Below are positions 57,319 to 64,000 of a stretch of 64,000 bases of DNA, in pieces. The stretch covers positions 1,054,001-1,118,000 of the forward strand of contig NZ_SAUF01000002.1 of NCBI RefSeq assembly GCF_004023665.1, read 5' to 3'. How positions within the stretch are numbered: position 1 is the first letter of the stretch; every line of letters begins with the position of its first letter. This DNA is from Afifella aestuarii. Its GTDB lineage: Bacteria > Pseudomonadota > Alphaproteobacteria > Rhizobiales > Afifellaceae. Made by a program: the position numbers and the translations under genes. The notes beneath the pieces are model-generated. The model worked only from the letters and a program-made list of their open reading frames with translations. It did not search any database and was not told where the DNA came from.

Positions 57319-57720
57319 ATGCGGCTCACCCAACCACGCAAATCCGCACCGGGCGATGACCTCGTCCCGCTCATCAATGTCGTCTTCCTGCTTCTGATCT
57401 TCTTCCTGCTCGCCGGGACGCTGATGCCGGCACCCTCCGCGCCGGTGGATTATGTGAGGGCGGGTGCCGAGCCGACGCCGTCGATCCCGGCCAATGCCGT
57501 CTATGTCGATGCGGAGGGCATCACCTATTTCGATGGCGAGCAGCTGACGGGCGAGGCCCTGCGCCAGCGCCTTGCAGCTGCCGAGCCCGGTGCCGGCAAG
57601 ATCCCGCTGGTGCTCGACCGCAGCGTGACCATGGAGAGGCTGAAGCCTGTCTTCGATGATCTGACCGCGGCGGGACTCGCGAAGGTCGAACTGATGACCG
57701 TGCGAGGGAGCGCCCGGTGA
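57319..57720 (+). CDS. ExbD/TolR-family protein with Asp-to-Asn change
   Basis: This 133-residue protein has the same architecture as its upstream neighbour, but the helix reads LVPLINVVFLLLIFFLL, with Asn20 where ExbD/TolR have the essential Asp. The periplasmic domain is intact (AVYVDAEGITYFDGEQL, PLVLDRSVTMERLKPVFDDLTAAGL), so it does not look like a pseudogene. ATG 57319 was chosen, and a TTG at 57304 overlapping exbD is in frame. Inference: a structural partner in a mixed ExbD dimer. Confidence 0.85.
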   Translation: MRLTQPRKSAPGDDLVPLINVVFLLLIFFLLAGTLMPAPSAPVDYVRAGAEPTPSIPANAVYVDAEGITYFDGEQLTGEALRQRLAAAEPGAGKIPLVLDRSVTMERLKPVFDDLTAAGLAKVELMTVRGSAR

Positions 57721-58745
57721 CGAAGGACCGGGTGGCCTGGATCGTCGCTGCTGTTGCCGCCGTCGCATTGCATGCGGCGGTTCTGGTCACGTTCACGGCC
57801 ATGCCGGATTCCGCTCTCGACGGCGGGGCCGGCCAGCCCGAAGCGGTTGCCGGCATCGCCGAGGCGGACTTCTTCCAGATGATGAGCGACGTGAGCGCCA
57901 ACGACGCGGAAAGCCCGAGCGACGTTGCCGACACGGGTGAGCCGCTCGATCCGGTGGAGGAGACGGAGGTCGTCGAAGCCGTTGCGCCGGAGACGCTGGA
58001 GGAGGTTGCCCCCGAAGAGGTGCCGGAGCCTCAAGACGAGGAACCGGCCGAGCCGCCCGCGCCGGAGGAGGCGGAGCGGGTGCCTCCAGAACAGGTTGTG
58101 CCGAGTGAGCCTGACGAGGTCGCGGAAGCGCTCCCGGCGAAGGACATGGAGCCGGTCGAAGAGGTGCTGCAGCCGGTGGACGAGGTGACGGAGATGACTG
58201 CGCTATCGCCGGAACCCGAGGTGGCGATGCCGCAGGCGCGGCCCGACAGCGTGCCGCAGGAGGTGCTGGAAGCCTATCGCGCCGAAAAGCAGGCCGAGCG
58301 CGAGGCCGCAGAACGGCGTGAACGCGAGCGCGCCGAGGCGGCAGCGCGCCGCCGTGCGGAGGCGCAAGAGGCTGCACGCCGGGATGCCGTTAGCCGTCGT
58401 CCGGCCCCGAGTGCCGGAGCGCGTGCCGGTGGCGGCGGCAGTCAGGCGCAGGGGCCGAGCCGACGCGCGGTGGCGACCTACAACAGCCGCATCTACGCCC
58501 ATCTGGCGCGCTACAAGCGCTATCCTTCCGGCGGACGCAGCAACGGCACGGTGACCGTGCGCTTCACGATCTCCGCCTCGGGTGCGGCCGGCGGTGTGCG
58601 CCTCACGGGCTCCTCCGGCGACGCCGCGCTCGACCAGGCGGCCGTTGCCATGGTCAATCGGGCCTCACCCTTTCCGCGCATCCCGCCCGAGTTCGGGCGG
58701 AGCTCCATGACCTTTACCGTTCCCGTCAGCTATACGCGCCGCTAA
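57717..58745 (+). CDS. tonB: TonB-family energy transducer
   Basis: The 342-residue protein has one N-terminal membrane helix (VAWIVAAVAAVALHAAVLVTF, with the family His). A long Pro/Glu-rich periplasmic spacer (about 55-190) and an Arg/Ala/Glu helical stretch (about 190-230) follow. The C-terminal TonB domain is at about 255-342 (YNSRIYAHLARYKRYPSGGRSNGTVTVRFTI in parts, GDAALDQAAVAMVNRASPFP). GTG 57717 overlaps the previous stop and follows GAGGGAG. It passes ion-gradient energy to outer-membrane receptors, none of which is encoded nearby. Confidence 0.93.
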   Translation: MTKDRVAWIVAAVAAVALHAAVLVTFTAMPDSALDGGAGQPEAVAGIAEADFFQMMSDVSANDAESPSDVADTGEPLDPVEETEVVEAVAPETLEEVAPEEVPEPQDEEPAEPPAPEEAERVPPEQVVPSEPDEVAEALPAKDMEPVEEVLQPVDEVTEMTALSPEPEVAMPQARPDSVPQEVLEAYRAEKQAEREAAERRERERAEAAARRRAEAQEAARRDAVSRRPAPSAGARAGGGGSQAQGPSRRAVATYNSRIYAHLARYKRYPSGGRSNGTVTVRFTISASGAAGGVRLTGSSGDAALDQAAVAMVNRASPFPRIPPEFGRSSMTFTVPVSYTRR

Positions 58746-58857
58746 GGTCGTCCGAGAATGATCAAGGCTGGCGAGAGCCGATAGGGGCTCGGCGCAGGCC
58801 CGACCCGCCTTATGTGGGCGCCTAACGCGGCTGTATCCGCGCAACCGGGAGCGAGAA

Positions 58858-59898
58858 ATGTCTGAAGAGCGCGTCTTTCCGTTCGGCGCCCCTTTCGCCA
58901 TCGGGCGCGTGCCCGCAGCGGGCGGCTCCGAAGGGATCGCGCCGACGCGGGATCATGCCCACAATCCGGGCATGCCGCTCAAGAACGACTGGTTCGAGGA
59001 GATGCGCATCAATGCCTCGGCCGTGGAGCGGCGAGCCGGTACGCTGGCGGGGCGTCGGGGGCTGAAAAAGGAATGGCGGGCGGCCTGGCTTTTGAAGGCG
59101 CTGATGGCGATCGATCTCACCACGTTGGCGGGTGACGACACGCCGGCGCGTGTGCGCCGTCTCTGCGCCAAGGCGCGGCGGCCGTTGCGGAGCGATCTCG
59201 TCGACGCGCTCGGGCTTGCCGACATGCCGACCGTCGCTGCCGTCTGTGTTTATCCGACCATGGTCGGCCCGGCTGTGAAGGCGTTGGAGGGCTCCGGCAT
59301 TCCTGTCGCGTCCGTCGCCACAGGCTTTCCGTCCGGGCTGATGCCGCTGCCGCTCAGGCTTGAGGAAATCCGCTACGCCGTCTCGGAAGGCGCGAGCGAG
59401 ATCGATATCGTGATCACCCGCGCCCATGTCTTCGCGCAGGATTGGCAGGCGCTCTACGACGAGGTGGCGGCGATGCGCGAGGCCTGTGGCGCCGCCCATA
59501 TGAAGGCGATTCTGGCGACCGGCGATCTGAAGACGTTTCAGAATGTCTACAGCGCCTCCATGGTGGCGATGATGGCCGGTGCCGATTTCATCAAAACCTC
59601 GACCGGCAAGGAGGACGTGAACGCCACCCTGCCGGTTTCGCTCGTCATGGTGCGGGCGATCCGCGATTACCTGGAGCGCACGGGGGTGAAAATCGGCTTC
59701 AAGCCTGCGGGCGGGCTGAAGACGGCGAAGGACGCGCTCGCCTGGCAGATCCTGATGAAGGAAGAGCTCGGGCGGGAGTGGCTCGAACGCGATCTCTTCC
59801 GCATCGGCGCGAGCTCGCTTCTGGGAGACATCGAGCGGCAGATCGAACAATTCGTCACCGGGCGCCCTTCCTCTGCGACGCGCCATGCGGTGGGATGA
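58858..59898 (+). CDS. deoC: Deoxyribose-phosphate aldolase
   Basis: Cleaves 2-deoxyribose 5-phosphate to glyceraldehyde 3-phosphate and acetaldehyde. The 346-residue protein is of the long DeoC type. It has AVCVYPTMVGPAVKAL, the Schiff-base region ADFIKTSTGKEDVNATLPV, and the second lysine in GFKPAGGLKTAKDA. A 70-residue N-terminal extension precedes the TIM barrel. It is followed by an aldehyde dehydrogenase-like gene 10 bases downstream, which could take the acetaldehyde onward. Confidence 0.93.
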   Translation: MSEERVFPFGAPFAIGRVPAAGGSEGIAPTRDHAHNPGMPLKNDWFEEMRINASAVERRAGTLAGRRGLKKEWRAAWLLKALMAIDLTTLAGDDTPARVRRLCAKARRPLRSDLVDALGLADMPTVAAVCVYPTMVGPAVKALEGSGIPVASVATGFPSGLMPLPLRLEEIRYAVSEGASEIDIVITRAHVFAQDWQALYDEVAAMREACGAAHMKAILATGDLKTFQNVYSASMVAMMAGADFIKTSTGKEDVNATLPVSLVMVRAIRDYLERTGVKIGFKPAGGLKTAKDALAWQILMKEELGREWLERDLFRIGASSLLGDIERQIEQFVTGRPSSATRHAVG

Positions 59899-59908
59899 GG
59901 AGACGAGG

Positions 59909-62155
59909 ATGGCAGCGGTGACCGAGATCCTGGAGACGATGGATTACGGCCCGGCGCGCGAGAGCGACGCGGCCGTGCGTGACTGGCTCGCTCGCCACGA
60001 AGGCGCGTTTGGGCCGTTGATCGATGGCGGCTTTCACGCAGCCGCGGACAGCGAGCGCCTGACCGTGCGCAATCCCGCAACAGGCGAGGTGCTGGCGCAG
60101 GTGGCAGCCGGAGGGGCGGCGGAGATTGCAGCTGCGGTCGGCGCGGCCAAAACCGCCTTCGAGGCCTGGTCGGCGCTGCCCGGTCATCGGCGCGCCCGCC
60201 ATCTTTATGCGCTGGCGAGGCGACTTGAGAAGCGGGCGGCCTTCTTCGCAGTGCTCATCTCGCTCGAGACGGGACGGCCGCTCCGCGACAGCCGCGATAT
60301 CGATCTGCCGCTCGCGATCCAGCATTTCGAGCATGCTGCGGGATGGGGGGAGCTCGTCGAAAGCGAGTTTGCTGGCTATTGCCCGCTCGGGGTCTGTGGC
60401 GAGATCAGCGCCCGCGCGGGCGGGCTCTCGGTGCTTGCGGGAAAAATCGCGTCGGCACTCGCCGCCGGAAACAGCCTCGTCGTTGTCCCGCCTGAGCGTG
60501 CGCCGCTCTCCGCGCTCGCCCTCGCCGAGGTCGTGGCAGAGGCCGGACTTCCGAGTGGTGTCGTCAACATCGTCACGGGTGAGGCGGCGGGCGCGGCATT
60601 GGTTGCCCACGAGAATATCGCGCGGATCGGTTTTACCGGGCCGGTGGCGCGCGGCCGCGAGATCCGCAAGGCGCTGGCCGGCACCGGCAAGGAGCTCGCC
60701 CTGGACCTTGGTACGACGACACCCTTCCTCGTTTTCGCGGATGCCGATCTCGATGCGGCCGTGGAAAGCCTCGTCGACGGGAGTTTTCTGAGCGAGGGGC
60801 ACAGCTGCTGTGCCGGTATGCGGCTTCTCGTCCAGGAAGGCGTGGCCGAGCGGCTTCACACAAAGCTGAAGCGGCGCATGGCGAAGCTGCAAATCGGTGA
60901 TCCGCTGGAGATCTCGACCGATTGCGGACCGCTCGCCGACGATGCCGATCTCACCCGTCTCACCGGGCTGGTGGCGATGGCTGGCGCCGAGGGGGCGGAG
61001 GTCTGGCAGGCGGACGCCAACATCCCGGGAGAAGGCCGCTTTTTCCCGCCGACGCTCTTGAGCGATGTGGCACCGGCCATGGGCGTGGCGGAGGCGGAGA
61101 TCGCAGGCCCGATCATCCGCTCCACCACCTTCCGCACGCCGGATGAGGCGCTGAAGCTCGCCAACCATTCCCGCTATGGCCGCGCCGCGGCGGTCTTCTC
61201 CGAGAATGCCGGCCTGGCTCTCGAGATGGCGACGAAGCTTCAGACGTCCGTCGTCTGGGTGAATGGAACGAACTTTTTCGATGCGGCCGTCGGTGTCGGT
61301 GGCGTCAAGGAAAGCGGCTTCGGTCGTGATGGCGGTCGCGAAGGGTTTTCGGGCTATTTGAAACCGGCATGGCCGAGGGGGAGCATCCCCGCCGATTTGC
61401 CCAAGACCGATCTGTCCGCCGTTTCCAAAACCAAGGATATCAACGGCGCTGTCGATGCCGCGGCCAAAGCCGCTGGCTGGGCGGCGATGAGCGGCCATCA
61501 GCGGGGGCAGCGGCTCTATCGCCTTGCCGAAACACTGGAAGCGCGTGCGAGCGAACTTGCGGCGCGGCCGGGCGCCGCGAACGGCGGAAGCGCCGAGGCC
61601 GCGGCCGAAGAAGTGGCGTTTTCGGCCGCGCGCATCGCCTATTACGCGGCGTGGGCCGATAGATTTGACGGCGCCGTGCATTCCACGCGGGCGCGTCATC
61701 TGACAATCGCTATCCAAGAGCCGCTGGGCGTGATGGGTATTTTGTGCCCGCCGCAGGCGCCGGTCTTGGGGCTCGTCTCGCTGGTGGCGCCGGCGATCGC
61801 GATGGGCAATCGCGTCGTCGTCGTTCCCTCGGAGGCGGCACCGCTCGCAGCGCTGGATTTTTCACAAGCGCTTGCGGCGTGCGGCGTGCCGGCAGGCGTC
61901 GTCAACATCGTCACGGGCGATCCTCTTGATATTTCGGCAACACTTGGCGGGCATGATGATGTCGCCGCATGCTGGCACTTTGCAGGCCCCGACGGACTTG
62001 CCGATTTCGAGCGCGAGGCCGCGGGCAATCTCAAGGTGATCTGGTCTGTCGATGGCCGCCGGATCGACTGGCGCGATGCCGGGGAGGGCCAGGGACGCGA
62101 CTATCTCGTCCATGCGACACAGGTGAAAAATATCTGGATGCCTTACGGGGCCTAG
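59909..62155 (+). CDS. Two-domain aldehyde dehydrogenase-family protein with altered active site
   Basis: The product is 748 residues. The first ALDH domain (about 45-470) keeps a nucleophile-like Cys300 (EGHSCCAGMRL) and IGFTGPVARGREIRKAL. The usual PWNFP loop is SARAGGLS (no Asn), the KP of the cofactor loop is VPP, and the LELGG motif is LDLGT (Glu to Asp266). A partial second ALDH domain (about 490-700) has no catalytic cysteine. ATG 59909 follows GAGGAG. The gene pairs with deoC, as in other alphaproteobacteria. Either this branch uses another residue set or activity is reduced. Confidence 0.85.
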   Translation: MAAVTEILETMDYGPARESDAAVRDWLARHEGAFGPLIDGGFHAAADSERLTVRNPATGEVLAQVAAGGAAEIAAAVGAAKTAFEAWSALPGHRRARHLYALARRLEKRAAFFAVLISLETGRPLRDSRDIDLPLAIQHFEHAAGWGELVESEFAGYCPLGVCGEISARAGGLSVLAGKIASALAAGNSLVVVPPERAPLSALALAEVVAEAGLPSGVVNIVTGEAAGAALVAHENIARIGFTGPVARGREIRKALAGTGKELALDLGTTTPFLVFADADLDAAVESLVDGSFLSEGHSCCAGMRLLVQEGVAERLHTKLKRRMAKLQIGDPLEISTDCGPLADDADLTRLTGLVAMAGAEGAEVWQADANIPGEGRFFPPTLLSDVAPAMGVAEAEIAGPIIRSTTFRTPDEALKLANHSRYGRAAAVFSENAGLALEMATKLQTSVVWVNGTNFFDAAVGVGGVKESGFGRDGGREGFSGYLKPAWPRGSIPADLPKTDLSAVSKTKDINGAVDAAAKAAGWAAMSGHQRGQRLYRLAETLEARASELAARPGAANGGSAEAAAEEVAFSAARIAYYAAWADRFDGAVHSTRARHLTIAIQEPLGVMGILCPPQAPVLGLVSLVAPAIAMGNRVVVVPSEAAPLAALDFSQALAACGVPAGVVNIVTGDPLDISATLGGHDDVAACWHFAGPDGLADFEREAAGNLKVIWSVDGRRIDWRDAGEGQGRDYLVHATQVKNIWMPYGA

Positions 62156-62173
62156 CGTCGGCTCTTGAATCAG

Positions 62174-62218
62174 TTTCTTAAGAAAGCGGGGCGCGCCTCA
62201 CGATCTTGGCTCAAGATC
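62174..62218. terminator. Palindromes between convergent genes
   Basis: TTTCTTAAGAAA (62174-62185) is a perfect palindrome. GATCTTG (62202-62208) pairs with CAAGATC (62212-62218) over a GCT loop. Both lie in the 76-base gap between the aldehyde dehydrogenase and the metallopeptidase gene. No T-tract follows, so a terminator role is only positional inference. Confidence 0.35.
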
Positions 62219-62231
62219 TGCAAATCTCTCG

Positions 62232-63332
62232 TTAACCTTCTGATAACCATGAGGTTTGTCGGGCGGCCTCTCCAGCCCGCCCATGCACGAGATCGTGGAT
62301 GAAGCCGAGCTTGCCGATGACCGTGGGCGACAGCACGAACGGGTAGAGATCCTGCAGGCCCATCGCCCGATTGAAGGCGTTGAGGGCTGCGGTAACGGCA
62401 TGGCCGGCCTCCATGATCGCGCCGATGCCGACATCATCGGCGAAGACATCGAGATCGACTTTCACCGTCAAATGCCCGTCGGCGTCGACTGAGGGCGCCG
62501 TCGATATCCCCCAATTGTGGGCGGTCTCGACCGTGTCGACCAGATGGAAATAATGCGCCCAGGTCTCGGCGAAATCCTCCCAGGGATGGGCACCCGCATA
62601 GGCGGAGACGAACTCGTCCTGCCACCCCGGATGCGGCCCGCTCGCGTAATGCGTCTTGAGCGCGTCGCCGTAGTCGGCACGGTCATCGCCGAAGATCGCG
62701 CGACAGGCCTCGAGCGCCTGGCCGTCGCGCACCAGCCGATCCCAGTACCAGTGCCCGACCTCATGGCGGAAATGGCCGAGAAGCGTGCGATAGGGCTCGC
62801 CCATGGCGATGCGGCGGCGTTCGCGTTCGGCATCGTCGGCCTCGGCGAGTGCGATGGTAATCTCGCCGTTGTCGTGGCCGGTCATCACCGGAGCACCGGC
62901 CTGCGGCGCATCGGCGAGGAAGGCGAAGCCGAGGCCTTCGGCATGCTCGCCGCGCGTCAGGAGCGGCAGGCGAAGGCGCATCGCCGTATAGATCATGCGG
63001 TGCTTGGCGGCCTCCATGCGCCGCCACAGTGCGCGATTTTCCGGCGCCGAAAGATCAGGGACGGTGAGATTGTGGCGGCAGGCGGCGCAGAATGTCTCGC
63101 CGCTGTCGGCAGGGATGAGCCAGTTGCAGACGTCGAAAGCGGCGTTGGCGCAGTAAGTCCAGCGCCCCTTTGGCGCGCCGTCACCGATCGCCTCGAAATG
63201 CCCGCCGCGGTCATCGAGTGCCAGCATGGCGTTGGAACGAGGTTCGTAGCCGAGGGCGGAACGGCAGCGCTCGCAGATGGTGTTTTCGAAGAAGAGGATC
63301 TGCGAACAGACGGGGCAGGAGAAGAGCTTCAT
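62232..63332 (-). CDS. Zinc-ribbon, HExxH putative metallopeptidase
   Basis: This 366-residue cytosolic protein has an N-terminal zinc ribbon (C6, C9, C20, C23) and a further cysteine set (C61, C69, C82, C85). A zincin motif HEVGH (190-194) follows, with a downstream DFAETWAHYFHLVDTVETA that could supply the third ligand. This is the DUF2248/zinc-binding metallopeptidase arrangement common in Alphaproteobacteria. No substrate is known. The start at 63332 (MKLFSCPVCSQILFFENT) matches the ribbon, and the upstream extension to 63434 has no motif. Confidence 0.85.
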   Translation of the reverse strand: MKLFSCPVCSQILFFENTICERCRSALGYEPRSNAMLALDDRGGHFEAIGDGAPKGRWTYCANAAFDVCNWLIPADSGETFCAACRHNLTVPDLSAPENRALWRRMEAAKHRMIYTAMRLRLPLLTRGEHAEGLGFAFLADAPQAGAPVMTGHDNGEITIALAEADDAERERRRIAMGEPYRTLLGHFRHEVGHWYWDRLVRDGQALEACRAIFGDDRADYGDALKTHYASGPHPGWQDEFVSAYAGAHPWEDFAETWAHYFHLVDTVETAHNWGISTAPSVDADGHLTVKVDLDVFADDVGIGAIMEAGHAVTAALNAFNRAMGLQDLYPFVLSPTVIGKLGFIHDLVHGRAGEAARQTSWLSEG

Positions 63333-63482
63333 CGTCAGGGACCTGGATTGCGGGCGCGTGCGAGCTCCGCCGGATCGCAATCGACGCCCGGCTCGCTTTG
63401 GAGGCTGGTTCGCAATGAATGCCCGGCTCGCCATGAATGGACGAGCGCCGTAGTGGTTCCCCTCCGGCGGATCTCCGAGCGC

Positions 63483-64000
63483 TCAGCGCCGGTGGGCGAC
63501 CTTGCTCTCGCGGGCGAGGCCGACGAGGCTCGTCAGGATTTCCGGGTCGTTGATGATGCGCGGCACCTTGTTCTGACCGCCGAACCTGCCGCGGCGGCGC
63601 ATCCATTCCGCGAAGGTGCCGGGGGCGACCGCGATCACCTCCGGCGCGTCCATGCCGAACCCGCCCTGGCGGTGTGAATCGTAATCGTCGTTGTTCAAAA
63701 TGAGCGTGTAATCGAACTCGGCTGCGAAGCTCTCAAGCTCGGTCTCGGACGGCTGGCGGCCGCGGAATTCGATCACGTAGACGTGGCGGCCGCGCGAGGC
63801 ATTGCCGCGCGAGGGGAAAACCGGACCGACGGAGTATTCGCTGATCTGCAATCCGGCATTGGCCGCGGCGCCGAGGAGGGCCTTGGCGATTTCTTCGGGC
63901 GTCAGATGCTCGCCGAAGGCCGACAGGTATTCCGAAATGCGTCCCGTGACTTTGATGCGCGGCGGATCGAGCGAGACGAGGCGAACCGTATCGCCGAGGA
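63483..64000 (-). CDS. GH3-family protein, C-terminal part (5' end beyond window)
   Basis: The minus-strand frame is open to the window edge, so only the C-terminal 172 or so residues are present. Visible motifs are VKVTGRISEYLSAFGEHLTPEEIAKAL, YVIEFRGRQPSETELESFAAEFD, and LNNDDYDSHRQGGFGMDAPEVIAVAPGTFAEWMRRRGRFGGQNKVPRI in pieces. These fit the C-terminal subdomain of GH3-type acyl-adenylate/amido synthetases. Bacterial members conjugate unknown carboxylates. The ATP-binding part lies outside the window. Confidence 0.82.
   Translation of the reverse strand, partial: LGDTVRLVSLDPPRIKVTGRISEYLSAFGEHLTPEEIAKALLGAAANAGLQISEYSVGPVFPSRGNASRGRHVYVIEFRGRQPSETELESFAAEFDYTLILNNDDYDSHRQGGFGMDAPEVIAVAPGTFAEWMRRRGRFGGQNKVPRIINDPEILTSLVGLARESKVAHRR

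Noticed and set aside
57319-57720. Second ExbD as a pseudogene because of the lost Asp
   Set aside because: The frame is intact, its start and stop are tightly packed with its neighbours, and the periplasmic domain is well preserved.
59855-61717. Minus-strand frame of 620 codons opposite the aldehyde dehydrogenase
   Set aside because: It is a shadow of the real gene on the plus strand with no recognisable domain.

Overview
The window is GC-rich chromosomal DNA from an alphaproteobacterium, most likely of the order Hyphomicrobiales (Rhizobiales). The evidence is rpiA followed by a DUF2059 gene and gor, a second glutamyl-tRNA synthetase, DUF2865, a class II DAHP synthase, psd-pssA, and a sulfide:quinone reductase of the Rhodobacter type. 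A cowN gene implies that the organism fixes nitrogen. With the sulfide oxidation genes this would suit a purple non-sulfur-like lifestyle, but that is inference. I saw no rRNA, tRNA or CRISPR. Genes are packed tightly on both strands, with many 4-base stop/start overlaps.

Layout. 1-1.0 kb: the 3' part of a CooA-like CO-sensing regulator and cowN, with a CooA-type operator and a 20-bp palindrome between them. 1.2-8.2 kb: hemB, an AraC regulator, rpiA-DUF2059-gor, a small phosphatase and an MFS transporter. 8.3-8.9 kb: a hicAB toxin-antitoxin pair. 9-15.7 kb: gamma-glutamylcyclotransferase-like, NTF2-like and YbdK-type genes, DAHP synthase, a GFA protein, dgkA and nadE. 15.6-16.4 kb: an AT-rich 704-bp insertion carrying one HEPN-like gene, flanked by a 55-bp direct repeat of the nadE 3' end. 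16.5-21.6 kb: a secreted protein, a small ORF, gltX overlapping a DUF2865 gene tail to tail, and an FAH-family gene with a membrane protein. 21.7-26.3 kb (minus): the operon cysS-pip-gfa-cimA. 26.5-34.1 kb: ceramidase-like, CreA, LOG, LysM, an Atm1-type ABC exporter, and psd-pssA. 34.3-39.5 kb (minus): padR-RND adaptor-RND pump. 39.5-40.0 kb is the only gene-free stretch above 300 bases. 40-48.6 kb: an orphan TRAP binding protein, a receiver-only response regulator, metabolic genes and a second MFS protein.

48.7-55.1 kb is a probable sulfide/persulfide response locus: an ArsR repressor with the SqrR/BigR cysteine pair, divergent sqr, a DUF2892 membrane protein and an RND adaptor plus pump. 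55.4-58.7 kb is a TonB energy-transduction operon (periplasmic protein, ExbB, two ExbD, TonB) behind an iron-type palindrome. One ExbD has Asn in place of the proton-carrying Asp. 58.9-62.2 kb: deoC and an unusual aldehyde dehydrogenase-like protein. The window closes with a zinc metallopeptidase-like gene and the 3' part of a GH3-family gene.

The best candidates for something undescribed are the HEPN cargo gene at nadE, the CO-sensing cooA/cowN promoter, the SqrR-sqr-RND linkage and the asymmetric ExbD pair.
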